Shown here piece after piece: positions 20,247 to 29,569 of a DNA stretch of 39,103 nt. How positions within the stretch are numbered: the first letter of the stretch is position 1; every line of letters begins with the position of its first letter. This stretch comes from a virus. Made by a program: the position numbers and the translations under genes. The stretch spans positions 1 to 39,103 of the IMG/VR virus record IMGVR_UViG_3300042371_000328; one strand, written 5' to 3'. Under the pieces are notes generated by a model that ran no database searches, was not told the DNA's origin, and was given only the letters and a program-made list of their open reading frames with translations.

Positions 20247-21362
20247 ATGGCTGGACAAACATTCCAAACAGGTGGCCCTAAAGCTGCCGCTCGTAGCTCT
20301 GCCGCTACGGGTAACGCTGTCAACGCTGGTGAGCGTGAAGACTTAGCGAATTTTATTTCAATGATCTCTCGTGATGAGACACCTTTCTTGTCGTCTATCG
20401 GCAAGACTAAGGCTACGGCTGTGTTTCACGAATGGCAAACAGACGAGTTGGCAGCACCAACTTCTGCTCCTGTAGCCGAGGGTGTATCATATTCTACACA
20501 AAATGCGGCTCAAGCTGCTGAACCCTTCCGTACACGTTTGGGTAATTACACACAAATCAACTCCAAGACTGTTACAGTTACTGGCACTAAGCGTGCTGTT
20601 GACCAAGCAGGTGTTGCTGATGAATACGCATACCAGCTCAAAAAGCGTGGTACCGAACTTCGCAGGGATGTTGAGTTTGACTTGACTAACGGTTGGAAGT
20701 CTTCTAACGGCTCTGGCACTCGTACTTTTGGTGGCTATCAGTCTTGGATTAACTACACTGCTGCTAGCACAACTCCTGCTACTGCATTGAACGTGTTGGC
20801 TACTCCCGGTGAGTATACTGCTCCTACTAATCCAGGTGGCGGTGTTTGCGGTACATTTACTACTGTTACTTCTGCTGACAAGGTCTCTTTGGCTTTGTCA
20901 CACGTTGACACAGTTATGCAAGGTATCTACGAAAACGGTGGTAAGGCTACTAAGCTAATGCTGTCTCCCGCAAATCGTCGTGTGTTCTCTGCTAAGGCTC
21001 AGTCTGCAGGTTCTACTACTTCTAATGCTGGTGATGGTAACGTCAGACGTAACATTGACGCTGATGGTAAACTCCGTCAGTCAGTTGAAATCTACATGTC
21101 TGACTTCGGTGACATCATGGTTGTTCCTAACTACGTAATGGGTATTTCTAATACTGCCGTTTCTGGTCTGGATAACACAGCTAACTTTACAGCATTCGTA
21201 TATGACCCAATGTGGTTCAGCTACGCTAGCTTGCGTCCTCTGCAAGAAGTTGACCTCGGTCAGCTGGGTGACTCTATCATCGGTCAGATCGTTGAAGAGG
21301 GTACACTTGAGTGTAGGAATCCAAAAGGTTGCGGAATGATTTTCGGTCTGTCGGGTGCCTAA
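20247..21362 (+). CDS. Major capsid protein (SU10/DUF5309-like)
   Basis: A 371-residue head protein of HK97 fold type. The N-terminal part, REDLANFISMISRDETPFLS then SIGKTKATAVFHEWQTDELA, is the typical start of this family. A conserved core near FDLTNGWKSSNGSGTRTFGG and the C-terminal FSYASLRPLQEVDLGQLGDS fit too. An AAAAGGAAAA ribosome site precedes the ATG. Capsid genes are normally highly expressed; a strong terminator follows. The composition is more GC-rich than the surrounding genes, as highly expressed phage genes often are. Confidence 0.93.
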   Translation: MAGQTFQTGGPKAAARSSAATGNAVNAGEREDLANFISMISRDETPFLSSIGKTKATAVFHEWQTDELAAPTSAPVAEGVSYSTQNAAQAAEPFRTRLGNYTQINSKTVTVTGTKRAVDQAGVADEYAYQLKKRGTELRRDVEFDLTNGWKSSNGSGTRTFGGYQSWINYTAASTTPATALNVLATPGEYTAPTNPGGGVCGTFTTVTSADKVSLALSHVDTVMQGIYENGGKATKLMLSPANRRVFSAKAQSAGSTTSNAGDGNVRRNIDADGKLRQSVEIYMSDFGDIMVVPNYVMGISNTAVSGLDNTANFTAFVYDPMWFSYASLRPLQEVDLGQLGDSIIGQIVEEGTLECRNPKGCGMIFGLSGA

Positions 21363-21418
21363 TTTAGGTAGGGTAAGCTGATCACTTACTCTTGAGGAGC
21401 AATAACCTCAACAACCTT

Positions 21419-21456
21419 AAAAAGGGGGTATGACAAGTTCATATCCCCTTTTTTTT
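21419..21456 (+). terminator. Intrinsic terminator after the major capsid gene
   Basis: AAAAAGGGGGTATG pairs with CATATCCCCTTTTT around the loop ACAAGTT, then more T follows. A small hairpin (TTGAGG / CCTCAA, 21392-21411) lies just upstream. This would end or reduce the head-gene transcript. Confidence 0.88.
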
Positions 21457-21471
21457 ATTGATAAGGAATTT

Positions 21472-21855
21472 ATGGAAACAAAAACTTGTAGGACTTGTAA
21501 TCAAGTCAAATCAGTATCAGAATTTTCTGTACTAACAAAAATTAAAAAAAGTGGTATCAAATACAATTGTGATTGTAAAGAATGTAGGTCTATTTTTCGA
21601 AAAGAAAAATCTAGGAATTTAAAAGCTGAAGCTATTGCTTATAAAGGCGGCAAATGTAATGATTGTTTATCAATAGTACACCAAGCTGCATTTGAATTTC
21701 ATCATACAGACCCTTCTACAAAAGCAGATAAAGATCCTACTCATTTCCTACGGGATACTATTTCTCTAAATGAAAAAGCTAAACAAGAACTTGATAAATG
21801 TGTTTTACTATGTGCTAATTGTCATAGGATCAGACACTTTTCAGACCTAATATAA
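21472..21855 (+). CDS. HNH endonuclease (possible mobile homing element)
   Basis: A 127-residue protein with C6-x2-C9, C35-x2-C38, C62-x2-C65, a FEFHHTD motif (H77-H78) and C110-x3-C114-x2-C117-H118 (DKCVLLCANCHRIRH). That is an HNH fold with zinc fingers, as in group-I-intron-less homing endonucleases. I start it at the ATG at 21472, which has an AAGGA site and lies past the terminator; an open frame to 21430 would begin inside it. It sits between the capsid gene and small head genes, and is AT-rich compared with the capsid gene, so it may be an insertion. Confidence 0.82.
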   Translation: METKTCRTCNQVKSVSEFSVLTKIKKSGIKYNCDCKECRSIFRKEKSRNLKAEAIAYKGGKCNDCLSIVHQAAFEFHHTDPSTKADKDPTHFLRDTISLNEKAKQELDKCVLLCANCHRIRHFSDLI

Positions 21856-21865
21856 AGGAACACAA

Positions 21866-22153
21866 ATGGAATTTTTACGAATTACTGCGACAAACGGTAC
21901 TCGAACATATATTCCTGATAATTACGTGGTTAATGTTAGTACATCTGCTGATACTCTGGACGCTGGTTCAGACTATAGAGCACCTAATGTTATTCGTGGA
22001 AAAATTACTCAGGTAAAATATTATGATGGTGCTAACACTACTGCGGGAGCTATTGTTGTTGCGACTGTTACAGCTTTCGACGGCTCTAACACAAAATATG
22101 AATACGGTTGTTTTACCATTGACGGTGCTTTTAGTGCCGCAATGACTAACTAA
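21866..22153 (+). CDS. Putative head protein, 95 aa
   Basis: A beta-rich protein (MEFLRITATNGTRTYIPDNY) with many Thr and Asp. It lies two genes after the major capsid gene, where decoration or head-completion proteins sit. No domain was recognised. An AAAGGAA site precedes the start. Confidence 0.6.
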   Translation: MEFLRITATNGTRTYIPDNYVVNVSTSADTLDAGSDYRAPNVIRGKITQVKYYDGANTTAGAIVVATVTAFDGSNTKYEYGCFTIDGAFSAAMTN

Positions 22154-22158
22154 ATAGA

Positions 22159-22174
22159 GATAGCATTAGCTATC
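22159..22174 (+). other. Small hairpin between head genes
   Basis: GATAGC-ATTA-GCTATC, a perfect 6-bp stem in the 43-base gap before the next gene. It lacks a U-run, so it is not a clear terminator. Confidence 0.4.
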
Positions 22175-22196
22175 GCTAAACTATACAAGAGGACAC

Positions 22197-22520
22197 ATGG
22201 GCTTTCTATCACAAGACGGAAACAAAAATAGTTTCCAAGTTAAGACTGATGAAAAAGATTTTCAACTAGTACAAGATGTAAGTGCATACAAAGATTATGC
22301 CGCACAACAAAGAGAATTAGATTCATTTGCCGCCAACGGTCGGACATACCGTTCATTTGCAATTATCCCTGATATTGTAGCTATTGATATCTTAACCAAG
22401 TATGGTCTTGATATTCACTCAGAGACATTCATGCAGGAACCTGCAAACCTAAGACGATTAAAACAAATTATTGAAACAGACTATCCTTTACTTAAAACAA
22501 GTAACGTAAAGGCTCTCTGA
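22197..22520 (+). CDS. Hypothetical structural-cluster protein, 107 aa
   Basis: A soluble protein (MGFLSQDGNKNSFQVKTDEK), helical with a conserved-looking FAIIPDIVAIDILTKYGLDI. It lies between capsid and adaptor genes, so a head or neck role is possible. No domain was recognised. An AAGAGGA site precedes the ATG. Confidence 0.6.
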   Translation: MGFLSQDGNKNSFQVKTDEKDFQLVQDVSAYKDYAAQQRELDSFAANGRTYRSFAIIPDIVAIDILTKYGLDIHSETFMQEPANLRRLKQIIETDYPLLKTSNVKAL

Positions 22521-22539
22521 TTTTACAGGAGAATAATCT

Positions 22540-23454
22540 ATGGCAACACCCCGATATGACGCACTCGTAGACAAAGTACGTGACTGGTCAAACAAACCCG
22601 AAGTAAATACTATTCCAGATAGCGTCATTCAAGATTGCCTAGGTTATTCTGCTGATGAGTGCTATCGTACACTACGTATTCCTCCTCTTGAAGCTACTGT
22701 TACATACACTGTTGACTCAACAGACAATGTAGGAGATGGTAGTGCAGGGCTTCCTTATGGTAATGCTTACACTTGCTTTGACATACCAGAAGACTTAATA
22801 CAATTTACTTATGTACGTACATTAGCACAAGACAATATTGGTACATCATACTCTACTTATCCTTCAAATGTGAGTAAAGTATTTAATGAAGTAACAGACT
22901 CACGCACATTTTTTGACTTATATAGTGAAAAATATTCTGTATATAATTGGATGTGGAAAGATGGTAAAATATTTATTCACCCACAGTTAGCTGTTGGTGC
23001 TATATTAGAGATCAGTTATTATCGTAGACTTCCTGCGCTGGATGCTACGTATGCGGTTATTCCAATTAACTATATTATTAGTTTAGCTGATGCTAACCAA
23101 CCATACTTAACATTGACTGGTGTTAATACAGATACACCATTATACTTCTCTACATTGAATTCAGTTACAAAAGCTTTTTCAACTTCTGCTGAAGCAACTG
23201 CTTATGCTACTCCTGTTACTACAAAGTATTATACAGGTAAAGAGGTATCTAACTGGTTAAGAGATGAAAATGAACGACTCCTTATATGGGGTGCATTATA
23301 TAATTTAGGTTCCTATTTGTTTGATGAAAAGATGGAACAGAGATATGAAAAGAAGTTTGCTGAGAATGTATTCTCATTGAACAAAGAAGAGAAGTGGCGT
23401 AGAGCTTCTGGCGGTAACGTACAGGTAAACTTCAATACAAATGGACTCATTTAA
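22540..23454 (+). CDS. Head-tail adaptor protein (SU10/P22 gp4-like)
   Basis: A 304-residue protein that joins portal and tail. Near the end NWLRDENERLLIWGALYNLG and then SYLFDEKMEQRYEKKF form a helical pair typical of the SU10-like adaptor family. The start is helical and acidic (DKVRDWSNKPEVNTIPDSVI). The middle carries an inserted beta domain. The position after the head genes and before the fibres fits well. I cannot distinguish it from a T7 gp11-like adaptor by sequence alone. Confidence 0.8.
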   Translation: MATPRYDALVDKVRDWSNKPEVNTIPDSVIQDCLGYSADECYRTLRIPPLEATVTYTVDSTDNVGDGSAGLPYGNAYTCFDIPEDLIQFTYVRTLAQDNIGTSYSTYPSNVSKVFNEVTDSRTFFDLYSEKYSVYNWMWKDGKIFIHPQLAVGAILEISYYRRLPALDATYAVIPINYIISLADANQPYLTLTGVNTDTPLYFSTLNSVTKAFSTSAEATAYATPVTTKYYTGKEVSNWLRDENERLLIWGALYNLGSYLFDEKMEQRYEKKFAENVFSLNKEEKWRRASGGNVQVNFNTNGLI

Positions 23455-23464
23455 GGAGGTATAA

Positions 23465-25807
23465 ATGGCATATAATACAACACCAGGAGCTACTACTGAT
23501 GCCTCAAAGGGTGGAGAATATGACAATACTGACGATACAAGTTCAGCAAGTTATGAAAACCTAGCGGCTACTCAAGCGGCTGCAGCTGCGGCAAGCGCTA
23601 CTGCGGCTGCAAGTTCAGCAACAGCTGCGGCTGGGTCTGCTGCTACTGCATCATCTGCGGCTACAACAGCGACTACCCAAGCAGGAATTGCTACAACACA
23701 GGCTACTAATGCCGCTACCAGTGCATCTGGTGCTTCTGCTAGTGCGTCTACGGCTACAACTCAAGCAGGAGTAGCTACTGCTCAGGCGGTAATTGCTACG
23801 ACACAGGCAACTAATGCGGCTACAAGCGCATCTACCGCAACAACTCAAGCAGGGATTGCTACTACGTCAGCTACTAATGCGGCCAGCAGTGCATCTTCTG
23901 CAACTGCATCTGCTACTACTGCAACTAATGCGGCAACAACTGCAACAACACAAGCATCTAATGCGGCTAATTCAGCATCATCTGCTTCTAATAGCGCTTC
24001 ATCAGCAAGTACTTCTGCAACTAATGCGGCTAACTCAGCTACGTCTGCTGGTACATCGGCTACAACAGCAACTACTCAAGCAGGTATTGCCACTACACAA
24101 GCAACTAATGCATCTACATATGCAACAAATTCAAGCAATAGTGCGTCTGCAAGTGCAACATCCGCAAGTAATGCCGCTACAAGCGCATCTACTGCTACCA
24201 CACAAGCAGGTATAGCAACAACACAAGCTACTAATGCTGCTGCAAGCGCAACAGCTGCGGCTGCTTCTTATGATTCATTTGATGATCGTTATCTTGGTGC
24301 TAAAGCTAGTGATCCAACTTTAGATAACGATGGTAATGCTCTGATAACAGGAGCAATGTATTTTAATTCAACCAGTAGTATCATGAAGGTATATACTGGT
24401 TCAGCATGGATGAACACTCCTGGATTTGCTACAGGCGGTACAACAGGACAAGTTCTTGCTAAGTTAAGTAGTACTAATTATGATACACAGTGGGTAAGTC
24501 TTACTGGTGGTCTTATATATGGCGGTACATGGAACGCATCTACTAACACACCAACACTTGCTTCAGGTGTAGGTACTCAAGGAACATACTATGTAGTATC
24601 TGTTTCAGGTAGTACTAATCTTGATGGTGTAACTGACTGGGTCATTGGTGACTGGGCTATTTATAACGGTACAACATGGCAAAAAATTGACCAGACTAAT
24701 TTAGTTACTTCTGTAGCTGGTCGTACAGGTGCAATTACTTTGTCTAATACAGATATTTCTGGTTTAGGTACTGCATCTACTCAAAATAGTACAGCATTTG
24801 CTACTGCCGCACAGGGTACATTAGCAGACACAGCAATACAAACATTAACATCTGTTGACGGTAGTGTTGTTATTAGTCCTACAGGAACTACAAGAGACCT
24901 TAGTGTAGGTACTGCGCTTAATACTGCCACATTAATTAGTCAAGTACGTAATGAGACTGGTGCAACACTTACTAAAGGTACTGTTGTATATATTAGTGGT
25001 GCATCAGGTAACAAAGCTCTTGTATCTAAAGCATTAGCTACAGGTGATGCTACTTCAGCACAAACCTATGGTATGATTCAGGCAGATATTACCAACAACA
25101 ATAACGGTTATGTAGTTGTTATTGGAGTTGTAAGTAATTTAAATACATCTGCTTTTTCTGATGGTGCTCAACTATATCTTAGCGGAGTTACTGCTGGTAC
25201 ATATACTAATGTTAAACCTTATGCACCTATTCATTTAGTGTATGTGGGTATTGTTACACGTAGTCATGCTACTCAAGGTACTATTGAAGTTAAGATTCAA
25301 AACGGTTATGAAATGGATGAGCTACATAATGTGTCTGCTCAATCACCTAGTAATGGTGACACTCTTGTATACAATACATCAACAAGTTTATGGACTAAAA
25401 CAGCACAATCTGCTTTAACAGTAGGTAATGTATCAGGCACAGTAGCTATTGCTAATGGTGGTACAGGGCAAACAACTGCTAATACTGCATTCAATGCTCT
25501 TGCACCTAGTCAAACAAGTAATGCTAATAAGTATCTTAAATCAGACGGTACAAATACATCATGGGCTACAGTAGACGCACTACCATCACAAACAGGTAAT
25601 GCTAATAAGTATTTAAAGACAGATGGCACAACAGCAACATGGGAAACCGTAGTTACTGGTGGTGGACCAATTACACAGAACGCAGATTCTGTATCAACTA
25701 ATCAAACTATTGCGGCTGGCTCTAACGGATTTTCTGTTGGACCCATGACTATTCAGAGTGGATACTCTGTGAACATAGCTAGTGGACAACGCTGGGTTGT
25801 TATTTAA
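23465..25807 (+). CDS. Tail fibre with Ala/Ser/Thr coiled-coil repeats
   Basis: A 780-residue fibre. Residues 30-265 are a low-complexity region built of A, S, T, N and Q, with repeated units such as TTQAGIATTQATNAATSAS, probably a trimeric stalk. Then YDSFDDRYLGAKASDPTLDN, with AMYFNST and MKVYTGSAW blocks, marks a domain common in phage fibres. The C-terminal half is beta-rich, with IANGGTGQTTANTAFNAL and two YLK-x-DGT-x-x-x-W units. It binds or scaffolds host receptor contact. It lacks a self-cleaving C-terminal domain, so another fibre must provide the tip. Confidence 0.82.
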   Translation: MAYNTTPGATTDASKGGEYDNTDDTSSASYENLAATQAAAAAASATAAASSATAAAGSAATASSAATTATTQAGIATTQATNAATSASGASASASTATTQAGVATAQAVIATTQATNAATSASTATTQAGIATTSATNAASSASSATASATTATNAATTATTQASNAANSASSASNSASSASTSATNAANSATSAGTSATTATTQAGIATTQATNASTYATNSSNSASASATSASNAATSASTATTQAGIATTQATNAAASATAAAASYDSFDDRYLGAKASDPTLDNDGNALITGAMYFNSTSSIMKVYTGSAWMNTPGFATGGTTGQVLAKLSSTNYDTQWVSLTGGLIYGGTWNASTNTPTLASGVGTQGTYYVVSVSGSTNLDGVTDWVIGDWAIYNGTTWQKIDQTNLVTSVAGRTGAITLSNTDISGLGTASTQNSTAFATAAQGTLADTAIQTLTSVDGSVVISPTGTTRDLSVGTALNTATLISQVRNETGATLTKGTVVYISGASGNKALVSKALATGDATSAQTYGMIQADITNNNNGYVVVIGVVSNLNTSAFSDGAQLYLSGVTAGTYTNVKPYAPIHLVYVGIVTRSHATQGTIEVKIQNGYEMDELHNVSAQSPSNGDTLVYNTSTSLWTKTAQSALTVGNVSGTVAIANGGTGQTTANTAFNALAPSQTSNANKYLKSDGTNTSWATVDALPSQTGNANKYLKTDGTTATWETVVTGGGPITQNADSVSTNQTIAAGSNGFSVGPMTIQSGYSVNIASGQRWVVI

Positions 25808-25816
25808 GGAGAAAAT

Positions 25817-27415
25817 ATGAGTTCTATATCTTCAGGAACAACCACAACAACTGGTTACGTTGTTAGCTCGGATACAACGGGTGCGTTAGTTTTAAAGACA
25901 GGGTCATCGGCTACTACTGCGGTTACTATTGATACGAGTCAGAATGTAGGGATTGGTACGGGTTCACCTACAACTAAACTTCATATTGCAGATAATGGTG
26001 ACACTGCATTAACAATTCAATCAACTACAGGTTCTGGGCAATCCCCCTCTATTAGGTTGCAACGTGGAACTTATGGCACTGATGGGTTTAACGACATTCG
26101 CATTTACAACACTACTGGTGGTTTATATGTTGACAACATTAATTCAGCAAATGAAGCTACAAACATATTTGTCGGAACACCAACAGGTCTAGGTATTGGT
26201 ACAAGTTCGCCATCAGCAAAATTACAATCAGAAGTAAGTGGTTCAACTGCTCAATTAAAACTTACTCAAACAAGTTATGCTTCATATAATTTTAAAGTAA
26301 ATACAGATTCATCTCTTACGATTGATAAAGATGGAGCGACTAGGCTTACAGTTGATACGTCAGGCAACGTAGGTATTGGTACGAGTTCGCCAGCCGCAAA
26401 ATTCAACGTAGTTGGCGGCAATTCAATATTCAGCAACACAACTTCAGAAGCAGGTTTTAACTCTACTGGCTCAAATAGATATTCTTTGATTTACGCATCT
26501 AGTACAGGCGGCACTATGTATGCGGGTGTCAATGGAACTTCAGCAGGAGCAGAGATTGATGTTGGTGGAATCTTGGCTAATGCTAGTTTCTTTGGAGCAA
26601 GAACAAACCATGCAACGCAATTTTTAACTAACAATACTGTTAGGGCTACTATTGATAACTCTGGTAATTTTGGTATTGGTACAGCTACGCCTAGAGGAAA
26701 GCTAGATGTAAATGGAACTTTACTTGTTGCTGGCGGTAGTCAAATACAGATTACTGGAAGTGTGAGTTCTACTGGTTTGCAATTAATTGGTCAAGATGCC
26801 GCAGAATCAATAGTTGGCACACTTAGTTCACAACCTCTGGTTCTTAGAACTGCTAGTGCAGAACGAGCCAGAATAGACTCTAGCGGTAACTTGCTGGTGG
26901 CAAGAACAACAACTGCAAACACTACTGTTGGTTCTGGTCTATATTCAAGCGGTTTAATTGCAGCGTGTCGTTCAGAATCAACTAATGGCGCTACAAATTT
27001 TGACCTTTATTCAACAGGTGCTGGTGCATATCGTTTTTATGTTGGAATGGGTGGAACGGTTTACGCAACAAGCACAACCATAAGTTCAATTTCAGACCAA
27101 CGATTAAAAGAAAACATCCGCGATTTGGATGAAGGTCTTGCAACTGTAATGGCTTTAAAGCCTCGCAAATTTGATTGGAAAGAAGGTAAAGGTCAGAATA
27201 TTAAAAACGCCCGTGGCTTTATTGCTCAAGAGTTTGAAACAGTATTGCCTGACATGATTGAAACTTGGCGTGACCCTGCACCAGAAGGTGAAGAAGCATA
27301 TAAAGCAATTAATGCTAATTTGATTCCCACTTTGGTCAAAGCTATTCAAGAACAACAAGTATTAATCCAGCAACTACAAGCTGACGTAGCAATCCTGAAA
27401 GGAGTTCAACAATGA
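25817..27415 (+). CDS. Tail fibre with C-terminal self-cleaving S74 chaperone domain
   Basis: A 532-residue receptor-binding protein. The middle carries NVGIGTxSP-x-x-KL repeats typical of beta fibres, and an ERARIDSSGNLL segment shared with the next gene. The C-terminal 110 residues are a peptidase S74 (endosialidase-type) intramolecular chaperone, with the catalytic serine at S426 in SDQRLKENI, then KPRKFDWKEG, GFIAQEFE and a coiled-coil end. It trimerises the fibre and then cleaves itself just before that serine. Its start has a GGAG site, and the end overlaps the next fibre gene by 4 bases. Confidence 0.88.
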   Translation: MSSISSGTTTTTGYVVSSDTTGALVLKTGSSATTAVTIDTSQNVGIGTGSPTTKLHIADNGDTALTIQSTTGSGQSPSIRLQRGTYGTDGFNDIRIYNTTGGLYVDNINSANEATNIFVGTPTGLGIGTSSPSAKLQSEVSGSTAQLKLTQTSYASYNFKVNTDSSLTIDKDGATRLTVDTSGNVGIGTSSPAAKFNVVGGNSIFSNTTSEAGFNSTGSNRYSLIYASSTGGTMYAGVNGTSAGAEIDVGGILANASFFGARTNHATQFLTNNTVRATIDNSGNFGIGTATPRGKLDVNGTLLVAGGSQIQITGSVSSTGLQLIGQDAAESIVGTLSSQPLVLRTASAERARIDSSGNLLVARTTTANTTVGSGLYSSGLIAACRSESTNGATNFDLYSTGAGAYRFYVGMGGTVYATSTTISSISDQRLKENIRDLDEGLATVMALKPRKFDWKEGKGQNIKNARGFIAQEFETVLPDMIETWRDPAPEGEEAYKAINANLIPTLVKAIQEQQVLIQQLQADVAILKGVQQ

Positions 27416-29244
27416 GTATCATATTAGACGGTACAACGGGTATAACAACTCCTGACTTAATTGATTCTTCATTGACATCCGGTCGGGTTGTCTATGCGGG
27501 TGCTAACGGGAATCTGACGGGGTCTTCTGGTTTTACTTTTAACGGAACTTCATTAGGTGTTGGTTCATCATCTTATGGAGATGCAGGAACAATTAGCCTT
27601 TCTGTTGGTGTTGCTGGAACTACTTCGGGTGGTTTGCAACTGTGGGCTACTTCAGCTCAAGAACACTATATCCAATGGGGTGATTCAACATCTGGCTCTG
27701 CTACTTATGCGGGTGCAATTTCGTATGCTCATGCAAGCGACTTTATGCGTTTCTGGACTGCCTCAACAGAGCGTATGCGCCTCACTTCAACGGGGTTGGG
27801 TATTGGTACAAGCAGTCCCGCATCAATACTAGATATTTCAAGTCCGGCAGCCGTTTTAAGATTAGCTTCAACAACAGGCACAAACGCAGTTTATCAACGC
27901 ATTTCAAATGACGGAGGTCAACTTTATTTTGGAATTGATAATAGTGCAGGTAATGATTTAGCTGCTGGGTCTACTGCACACGCAGGTGTTTTAGTTGCTC
28001 CCGGAACAACTAGAAATTTGCATTTTGGCACTAACGGTACTGTTCGAACAACAATTACAAGCGCAGGTGATGTAAGTATTGGTACAACTTCGGGTGATAT
28101 TTTTTCAAACAGTTTTGCCCGAACCCTTAATGTGTTCTCTAGTGGTGTAGGTACTACTACTGCTATTAATGTTTCTGGTGGTGCGGCATCTCGTATTCAA
28201 TTTGGCATTGGATTTACACGATACGGTTTGATTTACCAAGACGATACTAATTTTATGCAGATTGCTACTACAACTGCATTGCCAATTTCATTTGTAACTA
28301 ACAATGCAGAACGAATGCGTCTTACAGCCGCAGGCAATCTAGGTATTGGTACAAGTTCTCCACAAAGTTTATTAGCTTTGAGAACAGGTGGTACATCATC
28401 TGTAAATGGTGGTGTAGGACTAACAATTTCACACGACTCAAATAGCATTGCCAATGGTACAGATTTAACATTTGCTGGAATTACAATTCAACGTGATAAG
28501 TCTTCTGCACTAGCAGATGGAGATTCACTTGGTGGAATTAACTGGGGTAAACTTATTGCAGGGGAATTAAGAAATTCTGTAGCTGCAATTGGAGCACTTC
28601 AGTCTGGTGCTGGTGAAAGCGCACATCTTACTTTTTACACTGCAGCTTCAAGTAGAGCGCCAGTAGAACGAGCCAGAATAGATTCTAGCGGTAATTTTAT
28701 AATGGGTCGTACAACAGTACCCACATGGAACGATTCAAATGGCTTTGGGTTTGCATTTGATAGAACATTTAAAACAACTTTTTTTGTTCAAGATAACTCT
28801 ACCTCGTATGCTTGCACATATTTTAATGCTACAAGTTATACGTCAGGAACTGCTTATTTTGCTCAGTTTCGAGTAAATGGCGCTACTGTAGGAGACATTA
28901 CTAGCAATGGGTCAAGCACATCCTATGTCACTTCATCCGACTACCGCCTAAAAAACACCATTGCCCCAATGACAGGCGCATTGGCTAAAGTGGCATTGCT
29001 TAAACCTTGCACTTACAAGTGGAATGTTAATGGCTCTGATGGTGAAGGTTTCATTGCTCACGAGTTGGCTGAAGTTTGTCCACAAGCGGTAACTGGTGAA
29101 AAGGATGCAGTAGATGCTGATGGAAATATTAAATCACAAGGTATTGACACATCATTCTTGGTGGCTACATTAACTGCGGCTATTCAAGAGCAACAAGCAA
29201 TTATTGAATCACTCAAGGCACGTCTCGATGCCGCTAATCTTTAA
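27412..29244 (+). CDS. Second tail fibre with S74 chaperone domain
   Basis: A 610-residue protein of the same build as the gene before it. The N-terminus differs (MSIILDGTTGITTPDLIDSS), followed by GIGTSSP repeats and the shared ERARIDSSGNF unit. The S74 domain has catalytic S509 in SSDYRLKNTIAP, then KPCTYKWNVNG, GFIAHELAE and a C-terminal coiled coil. The pair may form a fibre of two proteins or be alternative tips. The ATG overlaps the previous stop. The next gene is a small protein that may assist it. Confidence 0.88.
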   Translation: MSIILDGTTGITTPDLIDSSLTSGRVVYAGANGNLTGSSGFTFNGTSLGVGSSSYGDAGTISLSVGVAGTTSGGLQLWATSAQEHYIQWGDSTSGSATYAGAISYAHASDFMRFWTASTERMRLTSTGLGIGTSSPASILDISSPAAVLRLASTTGTNAVYQRISNDGGQLYFGIDNSAGNDLAAGSTAHAGVLVAPGTTRNLHFGTNGTVRTTITSAGDVSIGTTSGDIFSNSFARTLNVFSSGVGTTTAINVSGGAASRIQFGIGFTRYGLIYQDDTNFMQIATTTALPISFVTNNAERMRLTAAGNLGIGTSSPQSLLALRTGGTSSVNGGVGLTISHDSNSIANGTDLTFAGITIQRDKSSALADGDSLGGINWGKLIAGELRNSVAAIGALQSGAGESAHLTFYTAASSRAPVERARIDSSGNFIMGRTTVPTWNDSNGFGFAFDRTFKTTFFVQDNSTSYACTYFNATSYTSGTAYFAQFRVNGATVGDITSNGSSTSYVTSSDYRLKNTIAPMTGALAKVALLKPCTYKWNVNGSDGEGFIAHELAEVCPQAVTGEKDAVDADGNIKSQGIDTSFLVATLTAAIQEQQAIIESLKARLDAANL

Positions 29245-29253
29245 GGAATCAAC

Positions 29254-29547
29254 ATGATCACAACAACTTGGACAATCGAAACACTTGACCGTGAGACATC
29301 TAACGGCTTTGTAACAACAGCTCACTGGCGAGCAACTGCGGTAGACGGTGAATATACATCATCTATCTACTCAACATGCTCTTGGGCAGACGGTACCCCA
29401 GAAATCCCCTATGCTGATCTCACACAAGAGACAGTCCTAGGATGGGTCTGGGAGAATGGCGTTGATAAAGAAGCAACAGAAACAGCATTGGCTGCTAACA
29501 TTGAACTACAGAAAAACCCTGTAACAGCAACTGGTACGCCTTGGTAA
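29254..29547 (+). CDS. DUF7936-like small protein A, 97 aa
   Basis: A beta/alpha protein starting MITTTWTIETLDRETSNGFV and ending LAANIELQKNPVTATGTPW. The layout (W-T-I-E at start, AHWRATAVDGEYTSS, then PYADLTQETVLGWV) matches a small phage protein family that I recall as DUF7936, often next to tail fibres. A paralogue lies at 31373-31690. A fibre-assembly or virion-associated role is inferred from position. Confidence 0.72.
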   Translation: MITTTWTIETLDRETSNGFVTTAHWRATAVDGEYTSSIYSTCSWADGTPEIPYADLTQETVLGWVWENGVDKEATETALAANIELQKNPVTATGTPW

Positions 29548-29569
29548 TAAAACATATGGAGGAGTTTAA

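Noticed and set aside
22141-22160. TAAATAGAGATA before the gene at 22197, which resembles the end of the promoter motif.
   Set aside because: Only about half of the positions match and the upstream CGG block is missing.
23793-24215. A 140-codon plus-strand frame rich in Leu and Gln inside the fibre stalk.
   Set aside because: It is a shadow of the Ala/Thr/Ser repeats read in another frame.
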